In this document: one piece after another, positions 7,586-16,846 of the stretch
Layout of the letters: the number at the start of each line of letters is the position of its first letter
How positions within the stretch are numbered: position 1 is the first letter of the stretch
Origin: Saprospiraceae bacterium
GTDB lineage: Bacteria; Bacteroidota; Bacteroidia; Chitinophagales; Saprospiraceae
Direction of reading: 5' to 3'
Assembly: GCA_016714895.1 (NCBI GenBank)
Contig: JADKBV010000001.1
Span: forward strand, 310,001-374,000
DNA length: 64,000 nucleotides
Program-made: the position numbers and the translations under genes
Notes under the pieces: generated by a model
Seen by the model: only the letters and a program-made list of their open reading frames with translations
Database searches by the model: none
What the model was told of the DNA's origin: nothing

Positions 7586-9667
7586 TTATTCGATTTCTTT
7601 TACGATTCTTTCAGCTTTGTAAATATATTTTAAAGCTCCGTAGATACCACCGGCATGAACGGAAACGGTTCTGTTGTATTCTTCATCAAAAATAAAATTG
7701 CCTGGAAGTGATTCAATATTACCGTCAAAAATAAGGCCTACAGCCTCTTTGTTTTTGTTGATGAGCGGACTTCCCGAGTTTCCACCTATGATATCATTTG
7801 TGGAAACACAATTAAACGGCATGGACAATAATTCCATGGGCGGGTTCAACCATCTTTGAGGCAAGGTCCATGGAAACGTTTTTTTATGAGCGTAATATCT
7901 GTCATATAATCCGAAAAAGGTTGTTACAACCGGCGCTGTTGTACCGTTGTAATTGTATCCTTTCATCACACCATCAGATATTCTCAGGGTAAATGTTGCA
8001 TCCGGAGGGAGTTGGTCTCCATAAACCTGAAAAACCTGGTTGGCAATTTTTGCTTCCAACGCCTGTCTTTCCTTACCGGTGGATGAGAATAATTGAACAG
8101 CTTCTTTATATCTGGCAACCAAAATATCTGCAGCTTCCATCATAACATCATCATCTTTGGCAATTTTATCTTCTTTTTCAAAAAATTTCATCAATTTCTC
8201 CTCATCTCTGAACTTTGTTCTGCGGAAAAGATGATTAACAAATTCTTCCTTATTTTTTTTACCTAAAAGATTTTTGACAGTCATATCCCCGGGATAAATA
8301 TCATGACTGATTTCGTCTAAAAAAATAGAAAATAATTCTTTTTCTTTTGCTGTGTCCAGGTCTTTTAAGACTTCTTTTAATTGCATCTGAAGTTTCTCTT
8401 TATTTTCAGCGGATGCATTGTTTTTTACCATGTTTTTGTATTCATACAACAAATGCATAGCATAAAATGCCTTGCCTCGCATCGGATTTGGTTCGAGATG
8501 CGTAATCGCCCATCCGTGAGGATTTAACTTTTTATAGATATTAGCCATATCATCCCAGTAAGTGATTCCGGGTGATTTTTCTCTGATGTAATTTTCCATG
8601 GCGACTTTCCGACCGAATAACATGGTGTCTTTGAGACCTTTGCTGATACCACCAAAAGCTTTCATGCCATTTGCAATATTGGCAATAGTATTTAATAATT
8701 CCTGTGCTTCATATTCTTTTTCCGGATTATCTTTGATACTCATATATTCCTTCATCATGAGGTCATTTCTGTTTTTCATGAAAGTATATCTGAAATTGTA
8801 TCTGTAATCTCTGTCAAACTCAAGCTGGGCTACAGTTCTGTAACGTTCTGTTCGTCCCGGATTTCCAACCACAAAAACCGGTTCGTTTTCAGAAGCACCG
8901 TCTTTATTGAATTTAAGATAATTTGCAGAAGTGTTGACCGGTTTACCGTTTTCATCGTATGCTCTCCAAAATGTGGCATCCAGGTTATACCTTGGATAGG
9001 TAAAATTGTCAGGATCTCCGCCAAAAAAACCTAAGTCCAATTCAGGGATCCATACCAAACGTATGTCTGAGTACCTTTTGTAGCCATATAAGGAAAATTT
9101 TCCACCACTATAAAATGTGACAACCTGCATTCTTAATCCTTGCCATTCTGGATTGGCTTTGAACTTAGTCTGAACTTCTTCTATGGCTTTTTTACGCAAT
9201 TCCAGCTCTTCTTCGTATGTTTTTGCTGCCGCTGTTTTTTCTTTAACTAAGGAAGTAATGTCAAGTGCAAAAATCATTTGTTCTACAAAAAGCCCTTCTG
9301 CTTTTCTTTCATCTTCAAGATTGGTTGCATAAAATCCTTGTTTGTCAAAATTTTCACCTTCTTTCTGCAGCGCAGTAACCACGTCTCTTGAGCAATGATG
9401 ATTTGTCATAATCAATCCATCAGGTGATATAAATGAAGCACTGCACCAATCAGCAAATCTCAAAGACGATTTTCTTACGTGGTCAAACCATTCATCTTTA
9501 ACATCCATATTGTAAGCTTCTTTTAACCAGGCTTTTGGCGGATTTTCAAAAGTCCACATTTTTCCAAGGTCAAATTTACTTGCTTTTTGCTGACTGAAAC
9601 CGGAAGGGTTATTGAAAATACTGATTAAAATCAATAAAAATAAAAATCGTTGCATATATTTGTTCAT
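7586..9667 (-). CDS. S46 family dipeptidyl-peptidase, DPP7-like
   Basis: An exported serine exopeptidase that removes dipeptides from peptide N-termini, probably in the periplasm. The signal peptide covers residues 1-25 (cleavage near FSQ-QK). The chymotrypsin-like His lies in MTNHHC (His90/91) and the nucleophile in GGNSGSP (Ser631). At 693 residues it is the usual S46 length. In DPP11 an Arg 18 residues after the serine selects Asp/Glu at P1. Here the equivalent position is Gly649 in FDGN, as in DPP7, which predicts preference for hydrophobic P1 residues. That prediction is inference from family knowledge. It lies 27 bases after pssA on the same strand and ends in a strong hairpin. Confidence 0.93.
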   Translation of the reverse strand: MNKYMQRFLFLLILISIFNNPSGFSQQKASKFDLGKMWTFENPPKAWLKEAYNMDVKDEWFDHVRKSSLRFADWCSASFISPDGLIMTNHHCSRDVVTALQKEGENFDKQGFYATNLEDERKAEGLFVEQMIFALDITSLVKEKTAAAKTYEEELELRKKAIEEVQTKFKANPEWQGLRMQVVTFYSGGKFSLYGYKRYSDIRLVWIPELDLGFFGGDPDNFTYPRYNLDATFWRAYDENGKPVNTSANYLKFNKDGASENEPVFVVGNPGRTERYRTVAQLEFDRDYRYNFRYTFMKNRNDLMMKEYMSIKDNPEKEYEAQELLNTIANIANGMKAFGGISKGLKDTMLFGRKVAMENYIREKSPGITYWDDMANIYKKLNPHGWAITHLEPNPMRGKAFYAMHLLYEYKNMVKNNASAENKEKLQMQLKEVLKDLDTAKEKELFSIFLDEISHDIYPGDMTVKNLLGKKNKEEFVNHLFRRTKFRDEEKLMKFFEKEDKIAKDDDVMMEAADILVARYKEAVQLFSSTGKERQALEAKIANQVFQVYGDQLPPDATFTLRISDGVMKGYNYNGTTAPVVTTFFGLYDRYYAHKKTFPWTLPQRWLNPPMELLSMPFNCVSTNDIIGGNSGSPLINKNKEAVGLIFDGNIESLPGNFIFDEEYNRTVSVHAGGIYGALKYIYKAERIVKEIE

Positions 9668-9694
9668 TTTAATAAAAGTTAAAATAAGATAATA

Positions 9695-10384
9695 TTAAGC
9701 CTTTGACGGTGCTTTGTATACAAATGTATATCCTATACTCAATAGTACATAAAATAAAATTGTCAAAGCAAGAGCTGCCCAATCATAAAATATCCAGCAA
9801 ACAAAAAAAATATTACAGCCAGAACGGGAAAATATAATCCCTGAATGAGGAAGTGATTGACTTTGGACCAAACATTTTAATTTTGAGGTTACCATGAGGT
9901 AGCTGATAAGAATCGGTGTGATGATATAGACAGTTTTATTGTCAAATAAGTTGATCAGCATCTCATTTTCATTATCGATGGCTAAAACTATACCTACAAA
10001 GAAAAAAGCAGCGGAAGGAATAGGTAAACCTCTGAAATAATTTACTTTTTCCATGACATTGTATCTGGCAAGCCGGAAAGCGCCTGCTACAACAACCAAA
10101 GAAGGAACAGCCATACAAATATATGAATCATCCGGTGCCATCAGATAATATAAATAGGCAGGTGCCACTCCAAAAGAAACAATATCTGATAACGAGTCCA
10201 GCTGCTTTCCGATTTCTGATTCTGTATTCAACAGACGTGCCACAAATCCGTCCAAACCGTCGCAAACAAAACTAATAAGGATGAGCAAAGGGCTTATCGT
10301 ATAATCCGCACGGGCTATTGCCATGAAACCACAAAACAAACCTGTAAGTGTTATTAATGAAGGAATGTACTTATTCACGATCAA
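9695..10384 (-). CDS. pssA: CDP-diacylglycerol--serine O-phosphatidyltransferase
   Basis: An integral membrane enzyme making phosphatidylserine from CDP-diacylglycerol and L-serine, the precursor of phosphatidylethanolamine. The complete CDP-alcohol phosphatidyltransferase signature is present: D42-G43, then D45-G46-x2-A49-R50-x8-G59-x3-D63-x3-D67. Six or more hydrophobic segments fill its 229 residues. The start is either the TTG at 10384 or the in-frame GTG at 10378. A TAATTTTG promoter box at 10392-10399 sits so close that the GTG is the better choice. The S46 peptidase follows 27 bases downstream and may be cotranscribed. Confidence 0.92.
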   Translation of the reverse strand: MIVNKYIPSLITLTGLFCGFMAIARADYTISPLLILISFVCDGLDGFVARLLNTESEIGKQLDSLSDIVSFGVAPAYLYYLMAPDDSYICMAVPSLVVVAGAFRLARYNVMEKVNYFRGLPIPSAAFFFVGIVLAIDNENEMLINLFDNKTVYIITPILISYLMVTSKLKCLVQSQSLPHSGIIFSRSGCNIFFVCWIFYDWAALALTILFYVLLSIGYTFVYKAPSKA

Positions 10385-10391
10385 ATTTTGG

Positions 10392-10399
10392 CAAAATTA
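10392..10399 (-). promoter_or_regulatory. Promoter -7 box of pssA
   Basis: The minus strand reads TAATTTTG, a full TAnnTTTG match, only 8-14 bases before the candidate TTG start. It implies a very short leader and favours the GTG at 10378. The rest of the 10400-10622 gap shows no further recognisable element. Confidence 0.4.
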
Positions 10400-10622
10400 A
10401 TAATAATCATAAACAAATGATGTTTTTATGCCTACATTTTAGTTAGGAAATGTCACCGGACGAAATTTAAGCTAAAAATAATCAAAAAATATTGAAATTG
10501 ACAATAAATTAATGAAACAATATGTAATTTTACTTTTCGGCATAAAATTGGATGGCATACTACATGGTATATACTTTTTCCGGATGAATAATCCATAAAT
10601 GTTTTATAAAGCAATAGGATAA

Positions 10623-13600
10623 ATGAAAACAAGCGCTTTTCAAATTTTCTTAGGTCTCATTTTGTTTCCTCTGTTTTTGATGGGTCAAACCACCAATTGG
10701 GTTCGTCAGATCGGAGGCGTTTTTGCAGATAATACTGTCGGTTTATCTGTTGACCCTCAACTGAATATTTATTCGGTAACCAATTTTTCTTCTACCATTT
10801 CGATCAATACCGGACAAAATTTTTCTTCATTTGGAAAAGAAGATTTTTTGTTGACAAAAATGTCCCCCGGAGGACTTTTGTTATGGGCGAGAAAATTTGG
10901 TGGAAGACAAACAGATTTTGCCCATACGGTCACAAATGACGCCGATGGCAATGTTTATCTAACAGGAACGTTTCAGGATACGCTACTTCTGTTTGATCAA
11001 TTGTTACTAACTTCACCAGTCCCCAGAGCCAATACCGGTTTTGTGCTTAAACTCGGAACCAGCGGGGATGTGTTATGGGCTGCAGGGTTTCGATCCACAT
11101 CTAATACCTATCCGATGAAAGCTATCGGTCTTCCGGGTGGGGATGTGGTCGTAACAGGACATTTTGAAGGTACAACCGATTTTGATCCCGGAGTTGCTCA
11201 GAATAATCTGACAAGTACAGGAGAATTGGATGCTTTTTTTCTGAAGTTAAACAGTTCAGGTCAACTTATTTGGGTGAGAAAAATAGGAGGTACCGAATCT
11301 GAAATGATCAATGATTTTGTCGTTGATAATGCCGGAAGTATTATAACTACAGGACTTTTTAATCAGGTTGTAGACTTTGATCCGGGGTCAGGTGAGTCAT
11401 ACACACCTCACAATGGTCAATCCGATATGTTTTTACATAAATTGTCTTCAGACGGAAATTTTATCTGGGCATATGCTTTTGGCGGGGTCGGATTCGATGC
11501 CGGATTGGGAATTGATCTGTCACAAAATCAGGATATTTTGCTGGTGGGGCGTTTCAGCAATACGGTCGATTTTAATCCTCTTACCAACCAAACAAATAAT
11601 CTTACAAGTGAAGGAAGCTGGGATGGTTTTATCCTCAGGTCCACGAATGACGGCCAGTACATCTGGGCAAAAAAAATAGGTTCCAATCAAAACGACCAAT
11701 GTATGTCAGTGGATGTTGGACTTAACGATATTATCTGCGTGGGTGGAGTATACAGGTCAATGGTCAATTTTAATCCGGATTTTTTTCCCAATCAATTTTC
11801 TACAGCAAACGGAGGATCTGATGTATTTCAATTGGTATTAAACAGCAACGGTTCCTACAATTCACATTATACATTCGGTGGTCTGGGTAATGATGTTCTG
11901 AATAAAATTGTGCTTTACAGTCTGAATAATGTCATTTCAGTGGGAAATTTTAGCGGAATAGTCGATTTTGACCCATCCCAAAACACGAACAGTTTTACCT
12001 CTTTAGGAAATACGGATGGTTTTATCAGCAATGTTTTTAATTGTATGAGGCCATTTATTCCGAATATTACAGCTACATCTCAAAACGTTTGTGCCGGAGA
12101 AAGTTTTACCATCAGTATACCGGGAGCTCAGTTAAACGGCGCTAATCAATGGTCCTGGTATCGCAATTTTTGTAACAACAGCAGTTTTGTTACCGGTAAC
12201 TCCATAACAGGAACCGTTCCGATGAATACTGTTTTTTACGTAAGAGGTACCGGAGGATGTGTTCAAAATACATCATGCCGGGACATTCTGATATCTATTT
12301 TTACAGATACATTGACGAACCAAACGTTAAGTATATGTCAGGGTGATTCTGTAATAGTCGGAAATAATGTTTACAGAACATCCGGTTTATATAGAGACAC
12401 ACTATTAGCTTCTGTGGGTTGTGACAGTGTTATTTTTACCAATCTGCAGGTGTCTCCGAATTTTACCAGAAATCAAAGTTTTACGATTTGCCCCGGAGAA
12501 GAAATTACGGTCGGCACCAATATTTACAGAAGTAATGGAACTTACATAGATACCTTGACTTCATCATTGGGTTGTGACAGTATCGTGACGACCATTATCA
12601 ATGTGATACCTGTTAATATCATATCACAGGACATCAGTATTTGTCAGGGAGAGGTATATCAGGTGCAGGATAGTATATATTCTGAATCAGGAACGTATAT
12701 CAATACGATATTTACGCCGGAAGGTTGTGAAAATTTTGCGATCACAAACCTGACTGTCCACCCATTGGAATATAATATAACGCATAACTTGTGTTTTGGT
12801 GATACCCTGCGGATAGGCAATATGGAATACACCACTTCTTTGATTGTGGTAGAGTTTTTAGGCTCTTCCATAGGCTGTGACAGTATTGTAAATCATACTA
12901 TCAATTTTTTTGATACCTCATTTGAGTTAAATGATGTGTTTTTGTGTGAGGGTGATTCTGTCGTAGTAGGCAATAATGTGTATACAGAAAGTGGTCTCTA
13001 CATTGATTCATTATTCAATATAGCGGGTTGTGACAGCATTATTCAAAGTAATATTGTGTTTTTTGATAAACCTGTACCACAAATCTTTAATTACGTGATT
13101 TGTGAAGGCCAGAGTATATTGGTAAACGGAACAACCTATTTTGCTCCGGGTTCATACATGGATACTATACAAACAGGCACAGGTTGTGATAGTATTATTA
13201 CAGTCAACCTTACGGTTTATCCTAATTTTACACAAAATCAGATTACCATTTGTGAAGGTGATTCACTTGTTTTTGGTACCAGGATTCTCAAAACACAAGG
13301 TGTTTATGCACAATCATTTACTTCGAGTTTGGGTTGTGACAGTACTTCGACTGTGATATTGTCTGTTATCAATAAAATTAATGAGTTTTATACCTTTGAT
13401 ATCTGTGACGGTGAAAGTATTACCATTGGAGAATCGGAATACAACACAGCCGGGATATATTTGGATACCTTAGTCAGTGCCCGAGGATGTGATAGTATTA
13501 TTCAAACCACCATCAAAGTAAAACCAACTGTTTTTCAGACATTTTATACTATTTGTGAGGGTGATCAAATTACGATTGGATCCAATGTATATAATGAATC

Positions 13601-14444
13601 AGGAATATTTCTGGATTCCCTGCTTTCATCATTTGGGTGTGATAGCATTGTGATTTCAAATATTGTGGTTCATCCTAAAGACTCCATCAATCAGAATTTT
13701 ACTATTTGTCAGGGTAAAAGTGTTTTAGTAGGAAACAATGTGTATACCGAAAGTGGCATTTATTTGGACAGACTGGAAAACCAGTTTGATTGTGATAGCA
13801 TTGTCCGTACGGAATTATTTGTTTTACCTGTTCCGATGGTAGATATTGATTCAACCATTTGTTCAGGAAAAAGTATTCAGATAGGAAATTTTACCTTCTC
13901 AAATACGGGAAGATTTGAAATTTATGTATCAGGAAACAACTCTTGTGATACATTGATAAACCTTAATCTTACCGTTTTGAATGCCAATACGGATATTGCA
14001 AGAATAGGAGATGTTTTATCCGTTAATGAAACACAAGGTGCTGTTTATCAATGGTTCAGATGTGAAAATGAAAAAACAATGATTCCTGGTGCAGTATCTC
14101 CGATATTTATTCCTCAAACCAGCGGAAAATATCAGGTGGATGTTTCTTTGGAAGGTTGTGTATTTTCAAGTGTGTGTACCGAATTTATTAAAACAAGTAC
14201 AGATCAATATGACAAAGGGACTTATCAGGTATTTCCCAATCCATTTGAACAGGAAGTATTCCTGAAAGGCGGAATTTTACCTGCTGAAGTAGTGTTGTAT
14301 AGAAATGACGGAGCACTTATTTATAAAACAATTCATTATAAACCTGAAGTTTCGATCAAATTGCCACAGATTGTTCCCGGACTTTATTTTATGAAAGTCA
14401 CAAATGCCCGATTGACACAAACCATTCCGGTGACAAAAATATGA
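10623..14444 (+). CDS. Large secreted surface protein: SBBP beta-propeller, eleven cysteine repeats, T9SS sorting domain
   Basis: A 1273-residue exported protein. The signal peptide is at residues 1-21. Residues 30-480 hold SBBP-type propeller repeats, recognisable by recurring FGG...D, TGxF and VDFDPG motifs. Residues 480-560 form a spacer that carries two further cysteine pairs. Residues 565-1120 are eleven tandem copies of a roughly 50-residue unit with two cysteines (I-C-x-G-[DE]-S ... GCDS). The C-terminus (from VFPNPFEQEVFL, near 1195) is a type A T9SS sorting domain that would direct outer-membrane translocation and anchoring. No catalytic domain is visible, so an adhesin or structural role is the fair inference. 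The gene stands alone, followed by rpoD. Confidence 0.88.
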   Translation: MKTSAFQIFLGLILFPLFLMGQTTNWVRQIGGVFADNTVGLSVDPQLNIYSVTNFSSTISINTGQNFSSFGKEDFLLTKMSPGGLLLWARKFGGRQTDFAHTVTNDADGNVYLTGTFQDTLLLFDQLLLTSPVPRANTGFVLKLGTSGDVLWAAGFRSTSNTYPMKAIGLPGGDVVVTGHFEGTTDFDPGVAQNNLTSTGELDAFFLKLNSSGQLIWVRKIGGTESEMINDFVVDNAGSIITTGLFNQVVDFDPGSGESYTPHNGQSDMFLHKLSSDGNFIWAYAFGGVGFDAGLGIDLSQNQDILLVGRFSNTVDFNPLTNQTNNLTSEGSWDGFILRSTNDGQYIWAKKIGSNQNDQCMSVDVGLNDIICVGGVYRSMVNFNPDFFPNQFSTANGGSDVFQLVLNSNGSYNSHYTFGGLGNDVLNKIVLYSLNNVISVGNFSGIVDFDPSQNTNSFTSLGNTDGFISNVFNCMRPFIPNITATSQNVCAGESFTISIPGAQLNGANQWSWYRNFCNNSSFVTGNSITGTVPMNTVFYVRGTGGCVQNTSCRDILISIFTDTLTNQTLSICQGDSVIVGNNVYRTSGLYRDTLLASVGCDSVIFTNLQVSPNFTRNQSFTICPGEEITVGTNIYRSNGTYIDTLTSSLGCDSIVTTIINVIPVNIISQDISICQGEVYQVQDSIYSESGTYINTIFTPEGCENFAITNLTVHPLEYNITHNLCFGDTLRIGNMEYTTSLIVVEFLGSSIGCDSIVNHTINFFDTSFELNDVFLCEGDSVVVGNNVYTESGLYIDSLFNIAGCDSIIQSNIVFFDKPVPQIFNYVICEGQSILVNGTTYFAPGSYMDTIQTGTGCDSIITVNLTVYPNFTQNQITICEGDSLVFGTRILKTQGVYAQSFTSSLGCDSTSTVILSVINKINEFYTFDICDGESITIGESEYNTAGIYLDTLVSARGCDSIIQTTIKVKPTVFQTFYTICEGDQITIGSNVYNESGIFLDSLLSSFGCDSIVISNIVVHPKDSINQNFTICQGKSVLVGNNVYTESGIYLDRLENQFDCDSIVRTELFVLPVPMVDIDSTICSGKSIQIGNFTFSNTGRFEIYVSGNNSCDTLINLNLTVLNANTDIARIGDVLSVNETQGAVYQWFRCENEKTMIPGAVSPIFIPQTSGKYQVDVSLEGCVFSSVCTEFIKTSTDQYDKGTYQVFPNPFEQEVFLKGGILPAEVVLYRNDGALIYKTIHYKPEVSIKLPQIVPGLYFMKVTNARLTQTIPVTKI
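12300..13985 (+). repeat. Eleven tandem ~150-bp units encoding cysteine repeats
   Basis: Each unit encodes about 50 residues with the consensus I-C-x-G-[DE]-S-[IV]-x-[IV]-G-x-x-x-Y-x-x-[ST]-G-x-[YF]-x-D-[ST]-L, then GCDS-I and a beta-strand-like ending. Copies are diverged at the protein level and not identical in DNA, so the array is old rather than freshly expanded. Copies 3 and 4 and the last copy deviate at the GCDS position (GCEN) or in the central Gly-Tyr segment. Confidence 0.85.
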
Positions 14445-14532
14445 TGGACTTGTCAAAAAATATTTAAATGTTTCATTACGGTGAACTTTTAAACTGTAAT
14501 AAACGTATTAGGTATGAGTAAACATCAGATTC

Positions 14533-15402
14533 ATGCGCCAGTTAAAAATTTCAACAAATATAACATCGAGGGAAAGTCTGGCCCTGGATAAATATCTAAA
14601 TGATATTGGTAAAATTGATTTGTTAACTCCGGAAGAAGAAACAAATCTTGCCAGAAGAATTAAGAACGGAGACGAAGTTGCCTTGGAAATTTTGACTAAA
14701 GCAAATTTAAGATTTGTCGTTTCAGTTGCTAAACAATATCAGAATCAGGGACTTTCATTATCAGATTTGATAAATGAAGGTAATGTAGGATTGATGAAGG
14801 CTGCAAAACGTTTTGATGAAACCAAAGGTTTTAAATTTATTAGTTATGCAGTTTGGTGGATCAGACAATCGATTTTACAGGCAATTGTAGAATACTCAAG
14901 GATGGTCAGAATACCTTTAAACAGGCTAACAGCTTACAACAAGGTCAATGATGCCTGGGTTAGTTTTGTTCAAAAGAACGAAAGAGAACCCACCCACGAG
15001 GAAATGGCAGAAATATTGGGCGTATCTGAAAAAGATGTAGCTTTGATGATGAGGGGCAACCACAAACATGTTTCAGTTGATGCTCCGCTTTCAGATGATG
15101 ACGGATCTATTACCATGGTTGATATGATGTCTTACGGAGATGAAGATACACCGGATTTAAAATTAATGGAAGAGTCTTTAAGAATGGATATTTTTGAAGG
15201 TTTGGAAGTACTTTCGCCAAGAGAAGCTGAAATCATCAAGTCATTTTACGGTCTTGACGGCACCAAACCCATGTCTTTGGACGAAATTTCTGAAATGTAC
15301 GATATGTCAAAGGAAAGAGTACGACAGATTAAAGAAAAATCTCTGAGACGTATGAGAAGGTTGTTAAAACAAAACCTGTTAAAGAACTTTCAGGATTTAT
15401 AA
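14533..15402 (+). CDS. rpoD: Housekeeping RNA polymerase sigma factor RpoD
   Basis: The primary sigma factor, 289 residues, the short form normal for Bacteroidota, which lack the long region 1.1. Region 1.2 is at residues 18-50, region 2 at 55-130 with the core-binding and -10 recognition helix (FDETKGFKFISYAVWWIRQ), region 3 at 140-200, and region 4 at 215-280 with the helix-turn-helix SLDEISEMYDMSKERVRQI. The start MRQLKI is the conserved beginning of this group's RpoD. It would recognise the TTTG/TAnnTTTG promoters seen repeatedly in this window. It converges on the amidase across a weak hairpin. Confidence 0.95.
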   Translation: MRQLKISTNITSRESLALDKYLNDIGKIDLLTPEEETNLARRIKNGDEVALEILTKANLRFVVSVAKQYQNQGLSLSDLINEGNVGLMKAAKRFDETKGFKFISYAVWWIRQSILQAIVEYSRMVRIPLNRLTAYNKVNDAWVSFVQKNEREPTHEEMAEILGVSEKDVALMMRGNHKHVSVDAPLSDDDGSITMVDMMSYGDEDTPDLKLMEESLRMDIFEGLEVLSPREAEIIKSFYGLDGTKPMSLDEISEMYDMSKERVRQIKEKSLRRMRRLLKQNLLKNFQDL

Positions 15403-15409
15403 ATAAAAT

Positions 15410-15437
15410 TTTTCCGTATATGTAAATATATGGAAAA
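15410..15437. terminator. Probable shared terminator between rpoD and the amidase gene
   Basis: An 11-bp inverted repeat with one G-T pair, arms 15410-15420 (TTTTCCGTATA) and 15427-15437, and a 6-base loop, flanked by A/T runs. It occupies almost the whole 38-base gap between two convergent genes. The stem is AT-rich, so strength is uncertain. Confidence 0.5.
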
Positions 15438-15440
15438 TTA

Positions 15441-16712
15441 TCATTTTATACCTTCAAATAACCAGTTTGCCAAAGCCTGACGGTTGTAATAATACAATAA
15501 CCTTTCCTGGTCTTTTGGATTACGGATATTGGCAAGTTCAATAAATAGGGTAGTAGGCCTCAGATTTCTTACCATGTAAATATTTCTGTCTTCAATATAT
15601 CCATGATAACCGCGATTTTTCTGGTGTTGGTCATACTTACTTTCGAAAACTTTTTGAACCTTTTCAGCTAACGGTTTACCTTTTTTGTCGTTTTTATTGT
15701 AGTAAAAAAACACATCCTGTCGTTTGGACTCATTTCTGCTATCCACGTGAATTTCAATGGCTTTTTGTATTTTGTAACCCTGTTTTTTGTATTTGGCATA
15801 CAAAGTATTGACAGAGTATGCCCTTTGTCTCAATCTTTCTTTTTGCGATCGTGGTATTTTATGACCACTGTGTAATTTTTCGGTACAATCACATTTCAGG
15901 GCTTTTTCATCACGTATTCCATTGTCGTCTTCTACAATCATATGAACAACAGCCCCGTGTTGCATAAGATTTCTCGCGAGTCTTAATGAAACATCATAAG
16001 CATATTCATCCTCACAGTAAGTGACGCCATTGTTTTTATAAACCGCACCAGGATCAGGACCACCATGTCCGCTTATAATATAGTATACATGGCCTTTTAA
16101 GGAATAGTCTTCAATCCAAACGTCCTCAAATGGTTTTCCCATCAGGGGAACTTTAAGTTTTTTAATACCCGTGTTTTTGAATACGGACTTTGCTGTATAG
16201 TCATTTGTTGTTCTTTCTTCAGTAGTTTCTGATTTTTCATGGTCAGACTTAGATTCTTCAGAATCAGATTTTGCATCAGATTTTTCAGATTTTGTAAGTT
16301 CGGGTTTATCACATGACAAAAATTCTTCCGGAACCCATAATATTTTACTTGTTTTATAATTTGTTTTACGAATACCCTTTTTTTGAATGTCAAGATTATA
16401 GGCTTCGATTTTTTTGGCAATCTCAAGGTTAGAGATGCCTAATGTTGAGCGAATACTTCTGCCATCGTATTTGTAGATTTTTACTGGCAGAAAGTATTTT
16501 TTATTTGCATGTAATACATCTGTCGTCTTGATATCATTGATTTGTTTGAACAATGATTGATTGCAGTTATGAACGCCAAGTTTATACTTTTTGAGCAATA
16601 AAGTCAGGTTGTCGCCTTTATTTATGGTGACACTGTGATAATGATTACCGAATACAAGTACAGGAAGTACAAAACATGCAATCAAAAAATTCAATCGGAT
16701 ATATGGGATCAT
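15441..16712 (-). CDS. N-acetylmuramoyl-L-alanine amidase (Amidase_3) with N-terminal LysM-like region
   Basis: A secreted or periplasmic zinc amidase that cuts the bond between MurNAc and the stem peptide. The signal peptide is at residues 1-22, followed by a LysM-like segment (SVTINKGDNLTLLLKKYKLG, about 27-46 onward). A Ser/Lys/Glu-rich linker (145-170) leads to the Amidase_3 domain with zinc ligands in SGHGGPDPGA (His), a glutamate in the CEDEYAYDVSLRL helix, EIHVDS (His) and the catalytic Glu in FIELANI near the C-terminus. At 423 residues it is complete. A TATATTTG promoter box lies 18 bases upstream of the ATG. Confidence 0.9.
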   Translation of the reverse strand: MIPYIRLNFLIACFVLPVLVFGNHYHSVTINKGDNLTLLLKKYKLGVHNCNQSLFKQINDIKTTDVLHANKKYFLPVKIYKYDGRSIRSTLGISNLEIAKKIEAYNLDIQKKGIRKTNYKTSKILWVPEEFLSCDKPELTKSEKSDAKSDSEESKSDHEKSETTEERTTNDYTAKSVFKNTGIKKLKVPLMGKPFEDVWIEDYSLKGHVYYIISGHGGPDPGAVYKNNGVTYCEDEYAYDVSLRLARNLMQHGAVVHMIVEDDNGIRDEKALKCDCTEKLHSGHKIPRSQKERLRQRAYSVNTLYAKYKKQGYKIQKAIEIHVDSRNESKRQDVFFYYNKNDKKGKPLAEKVQKVFESKYDQHQKNRGYHGYIEDRNIYMVRNLRPTTLFIELANIRNPKDQERLLYYYNRQALANWLFEGIK

Positions 16713-16729
16713 AACTTGAAATTTTAGTG

Positions 16730-16737
16730 CAAATATA
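16730..16737 (-). promoter_or_regulatory. Promoter -7 box of the amidase gene
   Basis: The minus strand reads TATATTTG, a full TAnnTTTG match, 18 bases before the amidase ATG. The TPR terminator lies about 55 bases upstream, so the amidase has its own transcription unit. Confidence 0.5.
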
Positions 16738-16791
16738 ACATATTATATTTAATTATAATATATAAAACGATAAATTTGTTCATTATATAAA

Positions 16792-16828
16792 AAAAAGGCA
16801 GTAGTTGTATCAAAACTACTGCCTTTTT
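16792..16828 (-). terminator. Intrinsic terminator after the TPR protein gene
   Basis: A 15-bp perfect inverted repeat (arms 16792-16806 and 16814-16828, core GGCAGTAGTT/AACTACTGCC) with a 7-base loop, flanked by A and T runs. It lies about 20 bases after the stop of the minus-strand TPR gene. Confidence 0.88.
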
Positions 16829-16846
16829 AACGAAAAATATAATGGA

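Noticed and set aside
12300..13985. The regular ~150-bp repeat as a possible CRISPR-like or satellite array
   Set aside because: It is fully open in one frame, units differ at the DNA level and encode a conserved protein pattern. It is a protein repeat.
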